Of a stretch of 29,389 bases of DNA, positions 15,916 through 24,483 are shown piece after piece. The notes under the pieces were generated by a model that saw nothing but the letters and a program-made list of their open reading frames with translations, did no database searches and was not told the DNA's origin. Source of the stretch: Euryarchaeota archaeon UBA202 (GTDB lineage Archaea; Thermoplasmatota; E2; UBA202); NCBI GenBank assembly GCA_002502685.1, contig DAQA01000042.1, positions 1 to 29,389 on the forward strand, read 5' to 3'. Numbering within the stretch: the first letter of the stretch is position 1; each line of letters begins with the position of its first letter. A program made the translations under genes and the position numbers.

Positions 15916-16830
15916 ATGGATCTCTATAATTATCTTTATAATCTGGTCAAGCAAATACCCCCTGGCAGGGTCTCAACCTATACACATCTTGCACTAGCCC
16001 TGGGTGATAAAAGAGCCAAAAGAGCGGTAAAAGAAACCCTGGATGCCTTTCATGACAGTACCCCCATCCCCTGGCATCGCGTCATAGAGGATAACGGCAA
16101 AATAGAGGGAAAAAAAAAGAAACACTTGCTTCAGCAAGAAAATATACCTATTCATAAAACAGCCATCCAAAAATATAAAGAAATAGTATTCCATGATTTT
16201 ACCACCACTTATCCTCTAAAAACATTAAGAAAAAAACAACTCCTTCTCCAACGCTTTCTGATATTAAAGGATGCTTTCACCACTCTTGATATTATTGGGG
16301 GAGTGGATGTATCCTACCAGGGCCGTGATGCCCATGCGGCCTACGTGGCCATGGATTATCATACTCATGCCCTTGTTGCCACAAAAACCATCCAGATGAA
16401 AACAGATTTCCCCTATATACCCACCTATCTTACCTATCGAGAACTCCCCATAATCAAACACCTAATGAAAAATATTACACCACCCTCTCTTCTCCTTCTT
16501 GACGGACATGGCATTTCTCATCCCCATCATTTCGGTCTTGCATCCCACCTGGGTGTTGTCCTGGACATACCCTCCATAGGGATAGCCAAAAATTTGTTAT
16601 GTGGTACAGTATCCCTCCAGAACGCTAAACATGATTTTGCTCCTCTCATCCATCAAGGAAAAAAAGTGGGATGGGCACTATGGCCCCACGGGACACAAAA
16701 ACCCATCTTTGTATCACCCGGCCATAAAGTATCCCTTCCCACATCCCTAGGCATAGCCAAAAAAATGTGCCAATACCGTATACCCGAGCCTCTGCGAAAA
16801 GCACACCTTCTAACACAAAAAAAAAAATGA
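15916..16830 (+). CDS. Fusion of alkyltransferase-like (ATL) domain with endonuclease V
   Basis: 304 aa. Residues 1-90 form an O6-alkylguanine-DNA alkyltransferase-type DNA-binding domain. It keeps the PPGRVSTY turn and arginine finger region, but the active-site PCHR is PWHR (Trp53), the hallmark of ATL proteins that bind O6-alkylguanine without repairing it. Residues about 95-300 are endonuclease V, with all catalytic positions visible: Asp131 in GGVDVSY, Glu176 in TYRELP, Asp196 in LLLDGHG, Lys225 in GIAKNL, and His270 in SPGHKVS. EndoV cuts next to deoxyinosine and other lesions, so the fusion probably couples alkyl-lesion recognition to nicking. A TATA-like TTTTTATATC at about 15880 gives a very short leader. 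Confidence 0.92.
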   Translation: MDLYNYLYNLVKQIPPGRVSTYTHLALALGDKRAKRAVKETLDAFHDSTPIPWHRVIEDNGKIEGKKKKHLLQQENIPIHKTAIQKYKEIVFHDFTTTYPLKTLRKKQLLLQRFLILKDAFTTLDIIGGVDVSYQGRDAHAAYVAMDYHTHALVATKTIQMKTDFPYIPTYLTYRELPIIKHLMKNITPPSLLLLDGHGISHPHHFGLASHLGVVLDIPSIGIAKNLLCGTVSLQNAKHDFAPLIHQGKKVGWALWPHGTQKPIFVSPGHKVSLPTSLGIAKKMCQYRIPEPLRKAHLLTQKKK

Positions 16831-16845
16831 AAACAAAGATAGTTC

Positions 16846-18798
16846 CTAATCTCTAAACAAGCCAAATGTTTTCCAATCCCACACTCCCGACCCATCCTCT
16901 AAAAAAAAGGAGAAAATATTGTTTCGAAGACTATCCAATAAATCCGTACTATTTTGGCTAGGAATAAAGTAGTGATCCTCCCCCATAGTGTCCAATTGAA
17001 ACGAAAGACCAATATTCACATAATCAACAGTAGTGATCTTAGAATAGATATCATTCCCATACAAATCAGTAAGCATACCAATCCCCGCTAAACCTCCAAA
17101 TGCCTGAGAAGAGCTAGTGGCTGAATAATTATCATCACCCCCACCATCTAAAAGAAGGCCAATACCTGAATAATGCCCAAAACCCTGGGATGAATCATGA
17201 GCGATATACTGATCATCGCCATCCGTATCAACAAGAACACCGATACTTGGCCCATTATTCCCTCCACGGTCACCGCATCCTTGAGACCGGGTATCCGACA
17301 GATAAGAGTCATCGCCAAATATATCCACAAGAAATCCCCCTCCTTGAGACAGGCCTCTCCCTTGAGAATTTTCATGCGCGATATAGGTATCATCCCCAAA
17401 TGCATCCAGAAGACAACCCAACGCATCTTCACTTGCCTTCCCCTGTGAATAGCTAGTGGAAAACCATAGATCATCACCACTATAATCAAAAGCGATTCCT
17501 AAACCTTCACCCATGGCGCTTCCCTGCGCATAGTTTTCTGAGATATAGGCATCATGGCCCCAAACATCCGCTAGGCATCCTATCCCGCTGCATGCGGATC
17601 CCTGGGACCAGGACTGTGATATATAGGTATCATTACCCGTGATATCAATGAGTATTCCTATCCCTAAAAATCCTGCGCCTTGGCTGTTTCTGTTGCCCTG
17701 ATAGTGGTCATCACCTGCAAGATCAATGCAGATACTGACTCCGTGTTGTGCCCCCCCTGCATTATTGGTATAATTATCGTTTCCCCCTAGATCAAGTGAC
17801 AGAATATAATCATGGATGTATTTATTTTCACTTTTACCTCCCAGTATGATTAGGTTCATGGGGTCACAAAAAAGTAGTTCATCATCAAAATTTTGATATC
17901 GTACTAGGATTGGAAGAGAGTTTTTTATGCTCTCCATGATTATTATTGATGCCGTGAATATTTTGGGCATTTCTACTTTATTTATTATTTTTTGATAGCG
18001 GTATATGATTTCATTGTCTTTTTTTTCATCAGTTTGAAGCAGTGGTCCTTTGATAAGATCCATGAATATATCAGAGATTCCAGGTATCTCAAATCCCTGT
18101 TCATCTGCTAGTGTATCCCGATTTTTTTCCAGGAATACTCTTTCGGCGGAGGTAATGTTCTGTGTTGCCTGGTTGATGAGTATGGTGGCCTCATTGATGG
18201 CATAGAGTAATAATGCCAGTGCATCCTGTAAATCCACAGGGAGATCATTGATGAGCGTATCCAGTTTATCTATTTTTTTTTGGCTGACGATGATATTATG
18301 CAAGTCATAGGTTTTGGTAATGGCGTCTTTTAGCCAGTGAGGATTTGTACTAGATATTTTATGTATATCTCCAGTGATGACTAACAATTCCTGCTTCAGG
18401 ATATCTCGTTGATTGTTAATATCCTGTAGGGGTTTTATAAGATAGTCCTCAATAATTTTTTCTGAAAGAAGATAGGTATGCAATTCCTGCACCAGCCCGT
18501 GTAATTGTTGTTCTAATGAGTCATCAGTGGACAGATACTGTGCGGCAAATTCCTTGATGACGTATTCAGTGTCACCCCATATCCCTGTAGTTATCCCAAA
18601 AAAATTCTCTAAATTTTCATAAAGTGATAATTCACCAGAAACACTGGTCATCCCGTTTTCCGGGAGTGCATTTTCATCATTGTCAATATCAATTATACGT
18701 ATCTCCCATGCTATATTAGAGGGAAGAATAAGAATTATGGCGAGGAGGAAAGCAATCCAAATTTTTTTATTCAAGGATAACCGACCAATCCTATCCAT
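16846..18798 (-). CDS. Secreted protein with an 11-unit Gly/Asp beta-solenoid-like repeat
   Basis: 650 aa. Residues about 11-30 are a signal peptide or signal anchor. Residues 50-330 are helical, with a coiled-coil character and no recognised domain. Residues 336-610 hold eleven units built on D-x-x-G-(D/N/H)-D-x-Y followed by SQG and GIG-x-L. A final ~40 residues end the protein. The regular 25-27-residue spacing with Asp/Gly ladders suggests a solenoid, perhaps Ca2+-binding, on the outer face of the cell. There is no PGF-CTERM tail and no enzymatic motif. Alternate frames across the repeats also stay open, an effect of the repeated codons. It stands alone, converging with the ATL-EndoV gene 15 nt away. 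Confidence 0.8.
   Translation of the reverse strand: MDRIGRLSLNKKIWIAFLLAIILILPSNIAWEIRIIDIDNDENALPENGMTSVSGELSLYENLENFFGITTGIWGDTEYVIKEFAAQYLSTDDSLEQQLHGLVQELHTYLLSEKIIEDYLIKPLQDINNQRDILKQELLVITGDIHKISSTNPHWLKDAITKTYDLHNIIVSQKKIDKLDTLINDLPVDLQDALALLLYAINEATILINQATQNITSAERVFLEKNRDTLADEQGFEIPGISDIFMDLIKGPLLQTDEKKDNEIIYRYQKIINKVEMPKIFTASIIIMESIKNSLPILVRYQNFDDELLFCDPMNLIILGGKSENKYIHDYILSLDLGGNDNYTNNAGGAQHGVSICIDLAGDDHYQGNRNSQGAGFLGIGILIDITGNDTYISQSWSQGSACSGIGCLADVWGHDAYISENYAQGSAMGEGLGIAFDYSGDDLWFSTSYSQGKASEDALGCLLDAFGDDTYIAHENSQGRGLSQGGGFLVDIFGDDSYLSDTRSQGCGDRGGNNGPSIGVLVDTDGDDQYIAHDSSQGFGHYSGIGLLLDGGGDDNYSATSSSQAFGGLAGIGMLTDLYGNDIYSKITTVDYVNIGLSFQLDTMGEDHYFIPSQNSTDLLDSLRNNIFSFFLEDGSGVWDWKTFGLFRD
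16969..17793 (-). repeat. Eleven degenerate 75-96 nt coding repeats
   Basis: Units start at residues 335, 358, 384, 410, 437, 464, 491, 523, 550, 577 and 602 (spacing 23, 26, 26, 27, 27, 27, 32, 27, 27 and 25 codons). Seven of these keep Gly-Asp-Asp or Gly-Asn-Asp with Tyr at the end. The 32-residue gap carries an insertion (RGGNNGPS). Confidence 0.85.
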
Positions 18799-19092
18799 AG
18801 CCTTTGCAATATATGTAATTTATTATTTATTTAGAGACTGTTTTACTTCCTATAAAAACAGGGAATATACGATATTTTTGTCCCCCCCTTAAATTTTTTT
18901 CATCACCCAATTTTATTTTTTATTTATCTTTTTTTGTAATCTGTGATAAAAAAAATTAGAAAAAGGGTATATTTTATAGAGCCACACACTTTTTATGACT
19001 CCCATATAAACTGTACCGCAATCTCCACACAAAAAATATTAGTATCTTTTCTATTATTATCATTTTAATACCACAAAATAATATATGTTGCC

Positions 19093-19233
19093 ATGATCCT
19101 CAAAGGAATGTGTTCCATCTGTGGAACAATAGATGTATTGCACACCTGTCATTTATGTGGAAGAAATGTCTGCAGCAACTGTTATAATCCCCATCATGGT
19201 GTGTGTGTGCATTGTGCACGAGGACGCGTCTAA
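19093..19233 (+). CDS. 46-aa zinc-binding protein with four CxxC pairs
   Basis: The frame ATG 19093 to TAA 19233 encodes MILKGMCSICGTIDV onward to CARGRV. The eight cysteines form four evenly spaced CxxC pairs: Cys7/10, Cys19/22, Cys27/30 and Cys38/41. This is the spacing expected for two zinc ions in a cross-brace (RING/FYVE/B-box-like) fold, although His residues between the pairs could also serve. The ordering of the cysteines and a stop placed right after the last pair make chance unlikely. I recognise no named family. Its stop is 8 nt from the convergent queH stop. A role in protein-protein or RNA interaction is a guess. Confidence 0.75.
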   Translation: MILKGMCSICGTIDVLHTCHLCGRNVCSNCYNPHHGVCVHCARGRV

Positions 19234-19240
19234 AATCATT

Positions 19241-19774
19241 TTATTCTTTATATTTCTCATATTCACTCCACAGGCAGCCACAGTAACGCTGTCGATATAA
19301 GCTATATTGCATGCTGAGAGCCCGGCCGTGACTCCATCCCTCCCGAAAATCCTGATAATAAAATAAAATATCATATGTATCTGCGATTTTTTCCCCGATT
19401 TCCCGAATCTTTTTATGTTTTTGATGATGAGAAGAAAGCAGCGTCGTGGTAAAGCCATCAAAACCATGTTTCCTGGCATAGGCAGCTGTTTTTTCAAGAC
19501 GATACCGATAACATGCCAAACAGCGGTCTTTCCCCTGTTCAATTTCAGCCATTATCATGGAGAGATACGGCATCAACGTATAGTCGTCATATATCACCGC
19601 TACATCCTCCAAGGAGGCATACTTTTGGACAGCGTCTCTTCGTGCACAATATTCCATAAAGGGATGAATATTTGGATTAAACCAATATCCCACGACAGTA
19701 TCTCCTTGATCCTGTATTCTTTGATGAGGATAGGCAAAACAGGGTGCACAACAGATATGGACAAGGATTTTCAT
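19241..19774 (-). CDS. queH: Epoxyqueuosine reductase QueH-type (DUF208) protein
   Basis: 177 aa. The family motifs are clear: HICCAPCFAY at the start (Cys8, Cys9, Cys12), DRCLACYRYRL (Cys85, Cys88), the TTTLLSSHHQKH segment, and YRQRYCGCLWS at the end (Cys165, Cys167). In bacteria QueH reduces epoxyqueuosine to queuosine in tRNA anticodons using a 4Fe-4S cluster and a second iron centre. In archaea, where preQ0 normally leads to archaeosine, the substrate is less certain. It follows hypF on the same strand by 21 nt and may be co-transcribed. Confidence 0.85.
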   Translation of the reverse strand: MKILVHICCAPCFAYPHQRIQDQGDTVVGYWFNPNIHPFMEYCARRDAVQKYASLEDVAVIYDDYTLMPYLSMIMAEIEQGKDRCLACYRYRLEKTAAYARKHGFDGFTTTLLSSHHQKHKKIREIGEKIADTYDILFYYQDFREGWSHGRALSMQYSLYRQRYCGCLWSEYEKYKE

Positions 19775-19795
19775 GTAGTATAATTGATTTTATTG

Positions 19796-22066
19796 TTAAA
19801 TCATTTGTGCATATGTTACAGCTGCTTGCCCCAAGGCAACCCCGCCATCACCTGGCGGAACCTGTCTATTCCGGATAAACCTGAATCCTGCATCAGTAAT
19901 CTCTTTTCGAATAACTCGTGACAAATGATCATTATAGGCACATCCCCCAGAAAACCCAATTATTTCTATATCCCTTTTTTTTGCATTTTTTATAGCGATA
20001 CTGGCAAGAGAGCGTGCAAGATATGATTGAGCGGAGAATGCAAGATTCTCCCGGTCATCCGTCATACTATTCCAGATCTCTTCTAACAGATAGGTGGTAT
20101 CCACAATGGAGTCATGTATCATCCGTGGCTCTAGATCCAAGGTATCTTTACCCCCAAGTGCCACCGCTTCAAGTTTCATGGCAGGTTCTCCTTCATATGT
20201 TCGTTGGGTACAGATATTTAATAGGGCAGCCACTGCATCAAGAATACGTCCACAACTAGAAGTTTTATTCCCATATCCCTTCTCACGCTGGCTTAGAATA
20301 AGATCAATTTCTTTTCTTCCATGGGGAAAATCCTGCGCATGCCCATAAAGCCATCTTGCAAGTTTTCCTCTCTCCATGCTATCAAAAAGGATACTTGCAA
20401 CTATCCGCAAAGGATAACGAGTAGCAAGATCACCTCCAACCAGGAGCTGTTCCTCAAGATGCCCAACACGTGAATATCCCCCCAGTGTACAAGATAAAAT
20501 CTCGCCACCCCAAATAGTGCCATCATCACCATATCCTGCTCCATCGGCATCTATACCCATGATTTTATCATACATTCCTAAATTATTTTCCACCATAACA
20601 GAAGCCACATGGGCATGGTGATGCTGAACCTGTACCAGAGGTATGTTTAAATTTTCACTCCAGTCCTTTGCTAACCGTGTGGTATTAAACCGTGGATGAA
20701 GATCACAGGCGACAGCCTCTGGGGTTGTATTGGTGAGATGGAGAAGATGACGGGTGGCTTCCTCTAAAAATTGCAATGTTTCCATTTCAGTGGTGTTTCC
20801 AATATACTGTGACAAAAACGCCTTGTCACCTGTCAGTATACAAGTGACACCATCAAGCTCTGGCCCCAAAGCAACAATATTTTTCGCATGAAATGGCATA
20901 AACACGGGAAGGGGAACATATCCCCGTGAACGCCGAAGCAATACAGGATGGTCATCCACGAATCGTATCAATGAATCATCACAGCGTTGAAAAATTTCCC
21001 GGTTATAATAAAGGGCATACTCACTAAATTCCTTAATTTTTTCATTGGTACAAATTATGGGCCCCCCCGGAAAATTAGCGCTTGTCATCACATATGCTTT
21101 TTCATCTGTTTGATGAAACAACAGGTAATGAAGACCAGTGTAGGGCAGCATAATCCCCATGGTGTGAAGGTCAGGTGCGATGAGTGACGTATTATAGTCT
21201 GTTGTTTTTTTTTCTAAAACTACTATGGGGCGGACAGGTGATGTGAGAATTTTTTTTTCGTGTTTATTTATGTGGACCAGTTGTTCTGCCGTTGGTATAT
21301 CCTGTACCATCACAGCAAAGGGTTTTTGTTTTCTTCCCAAATATTTCCGTATCTCCTGTATAGCAGATGCGTCTCTAATACTGCACGCAAGATGAAAGCC
21401 CCCGTTGCCTTTGATGGCAAGAATATGTCCTTGGGAGAGTAGCTTTCGTGCAGTCGTAATGGCCTGTAAACTCTTATATGTTCTCTGTCCATCTGTAAAA
21501 TATACCTGCGGGCCACATTTATGACAGGCAATAGTTTGAGCATGATATCGTCTATCCTTGGGGTTCGTATATTCATGTTCACATTCCCTACAGGGAGGAA
21601 AGGGCTTCATGGTGGTAGTGGGGCGATCATAGGGAAGATTCGTGATGATAGTATACCGTGGTCCACAATTTGTACATGTGGTGAAAAAATAATTATGTCG
21701 CCTGTTTGATTTATCTTCAAGCTCCTGGATGCATTTATCACAGATTGAGACATCGGGGGGTATAATTGATTTTTCTCCCGTTTTTTCGGTTATACTTTTT
21801 TTTATTACAAAAGATTTATGGACTGGTTTTTTTGAAACCCATTGAACATCCATCTTTTCTATAAGTGCTAAGGCAGGTTTATTTTCCCTAATTTTTTTGA
21901 GAAAACAAATAATGTTCTTTTGGCTTCCTTCTGCAACTATTTCAACACCGGCGTCCCCCATGTTTACTACATAACCCGTCAGGTCGTTTTCCATGGCTAG
22001 ATTATAAATAAAAGGACGGAAGCCAACCCCTTGGACAATTCCTTTCACATGTACTGTGGCCTTCAT
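19796..22066 (-). CDS. hypF: Carbamoyltransferase HypF ([NiFe]-hydrogenase maturation)
   Basis: I use the ATG at 22066 (756 aa) because MKATVHVKGIVQGVGFRPF is the family N-terminus; the longer open frame to 22195 overlaps the thiD-thiN gene. Domains in order are: acylphosphatase (about 1-90, GIVQGVGFRPF); two zinc-finger pairs (about 105-190, CDKC, CTNC, CREC, CHKC); a YrdC-like domain (about 200-380, KGNGGFHLAC, SANFPGGP); and a Kae1-like domain (about 390-756, with HHHAHVASV, GIDADGAGYG and GFSGGCAYN). HypF makes the carbamoyl group that becomes the CN ligands of the hydrogenase Fe. Its presence predicts a [NiFe]-hydrogenase elsewhere. No hypC/D/E gene is in the window. Confidence 0.95.
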   Translation of the reverse strand: MKATVHVKGIVQGVGFRPFIYNLAMENDLTGYVVNMGDAGVEIVAEGSQKNIICFLKKIRENKPALALIEKMDVQWVSKKPVHKSFVIKKSITEKTGEKSIIPPDVSICDKCIQELEDKSNRRHNYFFTTCTNCGPRYTIITNLPYDRPTTTMKPFPPCRECEHEYTNPKDRRYHAQTIACHKCGPQVYFTDGQRTYKSLQAITTARKLLSQGHILAIKGNGGFHLACSIRDASAIQEIRKYLGRKQKPFAVMVQDIPTAEQLVHINKHEKKILTSPVRPIVVLEKKTTDYNTSLIAPDLHTMGIMLPYTGLHYLLFHQTDEKAYVMTSANFPGGPIICTNEKIKEFSEYALYYNREIFQRCDDSLIRFVDDHPVLLRRSRGYVPLPVFMPFHAKNIVALGPELDGVTCILTGDKAFLSQYIGNTTEMETLQFLEEATRHLLHLTNTTPEAVACDLHPRFNTTRLAKDWSENLNIPLVQVQHHHAHVASVMVENNLGMYDKIMGIDADGAGYGDDGTIWGGEILSCTLGGYSRVGHLEEQLLVGGDLATRYPLRIVASILFDSMERGKLARWLYGHAQDFPHGRKEIDLILSQREKGYGNKTSSCGRILDAVAALLNICTQRTYEGEPAMKLEAVALGGKDTLDLEPRMIHDSIVDTTYLLEEIWNSMTDDRENLAFSAQSYLARSLASIAIKNAKKRDIEIIGFSGGCAYNDHLSRVIRKEITDAGFRFIRNRQVPPGDGGVALGQAAVTYAQMI

Positions 22067-22092
22067 TTTTATGGAAATAAGAAACAACTTGC

Positions 22093-23424
22093 TTAATATC
22101 TTTCTGTTAGGCTTTTTATTATCCCTAGGATACCCGGGGGTGATTCTGAAATAACACGTATCATTGGCTCTTTGCCTGGTGCTCCCGCATCCCAAATAAG
22201 ATCAGGTATGTTTCCCCGGGATTGGATAACTGTTTGTGTTCCCCAGTCCATGGTTCTCCGATTTGGTGGTTCTTTTCTGCGGTCAAAACTTCCAATTTTC
22301 CACCCCTTTTTTTTAGCATTTGCTATTAGCCCAGGGGAATAGGCAATGTTCATGGCTGATCTTTTATTTGGATTTTGTCTCATACAGGTGATAATTATTG
22401 AAGCAATATGTCTTGACCCCCCTAATTGAATTTCTCCTGCTTGAAAGGGCTTTCCATTTTGTTTTATGATTCTGCCAGATATCCCTAGCACATCTTTTGT
22501 CTGTGTAGCAGCGGGGAGAGCATAGACAAAATTTATTCCCACCTCTGGAATCAATTCCAAAGGAAGAAAAGATACAAGATGATCAATTGCGTCCTGGAGT
22601 GTTATCCAATAGGATATATAGTCAGATTTCAGAAATGGTGGATGATGAGGAGGGTTATGATTCATGGCATCATTCCCTTTTCCAGGCCTATAACCATAAT
22701 AAAGCATTGCCCATATGCATCGTTTTGCTTTCTCTATGGCATCCAGTATCTTAAATCCCTGTGCCACATAAGCTGTGATAAGAGCCGAAAGAGTACATCC
22801 TGGCCCGCGGGCATTACTTTTTACCCGGGGCAACGAAAACATAGTGTATTTTTTTCCATCATATAGGACATCTCTTGCATGTTTTCCGGGAAGATGTCCT
22901 CCCGTAATCAAGACAAATCGTGGCCCCATTTCCTTGATAATTCCACAAGCCTCCTTTATTGTTTTAAGATCATCGATTTTTGTTTGGGTAAGAGATGCAG
23001 CTTCGTCAATATCAGGCGTTACGAAATAGGCTTGAGGGATCAGGTCATGGATAAGTGCTCTTAGAATATTTTTTTGGGCATGTTGATTATCTGTTGTTAC
23101 AGCCATTACTGGGTCGACAATCGTTTTTAACCCATAATCTTGAATCTTGTTTGATAAGAGATGAATGATTTTCTGGCTGCAAAGCATCCCTGTTTTTGTG
23201 GCTGCAATAAATAAATCATTCATAAGGCTGTCAAGTTGTGTTTCTATGACTTCTAAATCAAGGGGATATATTGCATGAACACCGCTTGTGTTTTGTGCTG
23301 TAATACAGGTTATAATTGATGTGCCATGGATCTTAGCAAAAGAAAAAGTTTTCAGATCCGACTGAATTCCTGTTCCTCCACTTGGGTCAGAGGCAGCCAT
23401 CGTGAGGGCAGTTTTTATTGGCAT
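22093..23424 (-). CDS. thiDN: Bifunctional HMP kinase / thiamine-phosphate synthase (ThiD-ThiN fusion)
   Basis: 443 aa. Residues 1-265 are the ThiD ribokinase fold: AASDPSGGTGIQSDLKTF, NTSGVHAIYPL, VDPVMAVTTD, and VKSNARGPGCTLSALITAYVAQG with the GPGC anion hole. Residues about 275-443 are ThiN: LIPEVGINFVYALP, GEIQLGGSRH, RSAMNIAYSPG and GAPGKEPMIRVI. The two domains phosphorylate hydroxymethylpyrimidine twice and join it to the thiazole phosphate, a fusion common in archaea. No TPP riboswitch pattern (CTGAGA) is visible upstream. TGTTTTAATCATTATA about 25 bp before the start may be the TATA box. First gene of a likely thiDN-hypF-queH transcript; functional link of the three unclear. Confidence 0.93.
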   Translation of the reverse strand: MPIKTALTMAASDPSGGTGIQSDLKTFSFAKIHGTSIITCITAQNTSGVHAIYPLDLEVIETQLDSLMNDLFIAATKTGMLCSQKIIHLLSNKIQDYGLKTIVDPVMAVTTDNQHAQKNILRALIHDLIPQAYFVTPDIDEAASLTQTKIDDLKTIKEACGIIKEMGPRFVLITGGHLPGKHARDVLYDGKKYTMFSLPRVKSNARGPGCTLSALITAYVAQGFKILDAIEKAKRCIWAMLYYGYRPGKGNDAMNHNPPHHPPFLKSDYISYWITLQDAIDHLVSFLPLELIPEVGINFVYALPAATQTKDVLGISGRIIKQNGKPFQAGEIQLGGSRHIASIIITCMRQNPNKRSAMNIAYSPGLIANAKKKGWKIGSFDRRKEPPNRRTMDWGTQTVIQSRGNIPDLIWDAGAPGKEPMIRVISESPPGILGIIKSLTERY

Positions 23425-23681
23425 ATCTTTTAGGTAGTACTATAATGATTAAAACATATTTGGTCTAAGTATTTTCTTTCTCATTTAGGATACAAATGGT
23501 ATGATTAAAGAGAAATGATGTTTATTGTGATTTTTTCATTATGTCATTTTTCATTTCAAAAGGGATACTCTACTGATTAGGTTGAAATATCTATTTTTAA
23601 TTTTAATTTTTTTTTCCTGAATTTATAATATTTTTTACATTCATTTATCTTGGCAGTACCAACAGATATTCTTTTCCAGGG

Positions 23682-23948
23682 TTATCGATAATAATGATTG
23701 CCGACTTCGTTCTTCTTTTTTTTTTCTTTTTTTGACTTGATTATATCAATGGAGAGAATCATCATTAGAGGTATAATCCGAATTTTATTTGCCATATCCT
23801 CATTTGACTTACCCAATTTTATGCATATACCCCCGTCTCCTTTACCAATGGATGCATAGCCAACAAATTCGCCTTGTGTAACCAACATTTCATCCTTGCC
23901 TCCTATGGAACGAATTATATATTCTGATCCCTCCACTAATTTTTCCAT
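23682..23948 (-). CDS. 88-aa conserved-looking basic protein, Sm-like by pattern
   Basis: 88 aa, with its start overlapping the stop of the winged-helix gene by one base (TAATG), so the two are translationally coupled. Beta-strand-like segments alternate (KLVEGSEYIIRSI, EMLVTQGEFVGYASIG, GGICIKLG, KIRIIPLMMILSIDII), and the last resembles the closing strand of an Sm/LSm barrel. The C-terminus is Lys-rich (KSKKEKKKKNEVGN). The Sm-like suggestion is inference from the strand pattern. Coupling to a regulator suggests a partner or an effector-sensing role. Confidence 0.6.
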   Translation of the reverse strand: MEKLVEGSEYIIRSIGGKDEMLVTQGEFVGYASIGKGDGGICIKLGKSNEDMANKIRIIPLMMILSIDIIKSKKEKKKKNEVGNHYYR

Positions 23949-24373
23949 TATCTTGCCTCCACTAATTTTTGAAGATGGTTTACAGTTTCACCATAATTGT
24001 TCATGGCCAATTCCACATTGGCCTCCACAAAATTCCAGGCTTTTTTAAGATTCTCATATCTTATTTTATATGTCTTTTTTGCTTTTTTTCCTTCCTCAAT
24101 TTTTCCTTCCTCAAGGATATCCAGGGCCTTGATTTTGTTGAGATGACGATATACAGTAGCCTTGGTGGTTTTCAACTCAATTGTTAATTCATCCACCATC
24201 CATTCCTTTTGGGGATGGAATAGAAAACAAGCGAATAATCGAAAAGGAATAGAGGTCACTTTTTCACCATTAGACAGATAACCAATTAATTTAAGAAATG
24301 TTTCAGCAACTAGTTTTGGGTCAGTCTCGCCAGTAAGCGGAGTATTTTTTTTCACCCGTAATTCAAAAGACAT
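23948..24373 (-). CDS. Winged helix-turn-helix transcription regulator
   Basis: I take the ATG at 24373 (141 aa: MSFELRVKKNTPLTG); the longer frame to 24445 starts in the divergent promoter. Residues about 45-105 form a winged helix: FRLFACFLFHPQKEWMVDEL, then KTTKATVYRHLNKIKALDILEEG with recognition helix and wing. A C-terminal helix (about 110-141) probably dimerises. It resembles ArsR- or IclR-type archaeal regulators with no effector pocket seen. It stands divergent to the cohesin-module gene, 110 nt apart, and translates into the 88-aa protein. It may control itself and the secreted gene across the shared region. Confidence 0.75.
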   Translation of the reverse strand: MSFELRVKKNTPLTGETDPKLVAETFLKLIGYLSNGEKVTSIPFRLFACFLFHPQKEWMVDELTIELKTTKATVYRHLNKIKALDILEEGKIEEGKKAKKTYKIRYENLKKAWNFVEANVELAMNNYGETVNHLQKLVEAR

Positions 24374-24483
24374 ACAAGTCCATAATATTATACTGATTTT
24401 AATTGTTTTGTTTACACTGTATAGCGTCATCCAAAAAAAAAACAATACCTTTTATATGGTTTGATAAGATTTAGCATACAAAC
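24374..24483. promoter_or_regulatory. Divergent promoter region between regulator and cohesin-module gene
   Basis: Plus strand: TTTTATATGG at 24450-24459 is centred about 29 bp before the ATG at 24484, giving a leader of a few bases. Minus strand: an AT-rich block near 24385-24405 precedes the regulator ATG. A run of ten A residues at 24433-24442 lies beside the plus TATA box, where the upstream BRE element would sit. The short shared region makes joint control by the wHTH protein plausible. Confidence 0.55.

Noticed and set aside
17148..17489. Long open frames in other phases within the 650-aa protein gene
   Set aside because: They follow the repeat period and arise from the repeated codons of the real gene.
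16969..17793. RTX-type calcium repeat
   Set aside because: Units are 23-32 residues and lack the nine-residue GGxGxDxUx pattern.
22067..22195. N-terminal extension of HypF to 22195
   Set aside because: It overlaps the thiDN coding end, and the family N-terminus begins at the ATG at 22066.
23515..23580. ATGATGT ... CTGA spaced about 60 nt, resembling a C/D RNA
   Set aside because: Box C is imperfect, internal boxes are absent and the terminal stem is weak.
23425..23681. TPP riboswitch upstream of thiDN
   Set aside because: No CTGAGA or paired GGGGTGC-type elements on the minus strand; only a TATA-like box is visible.
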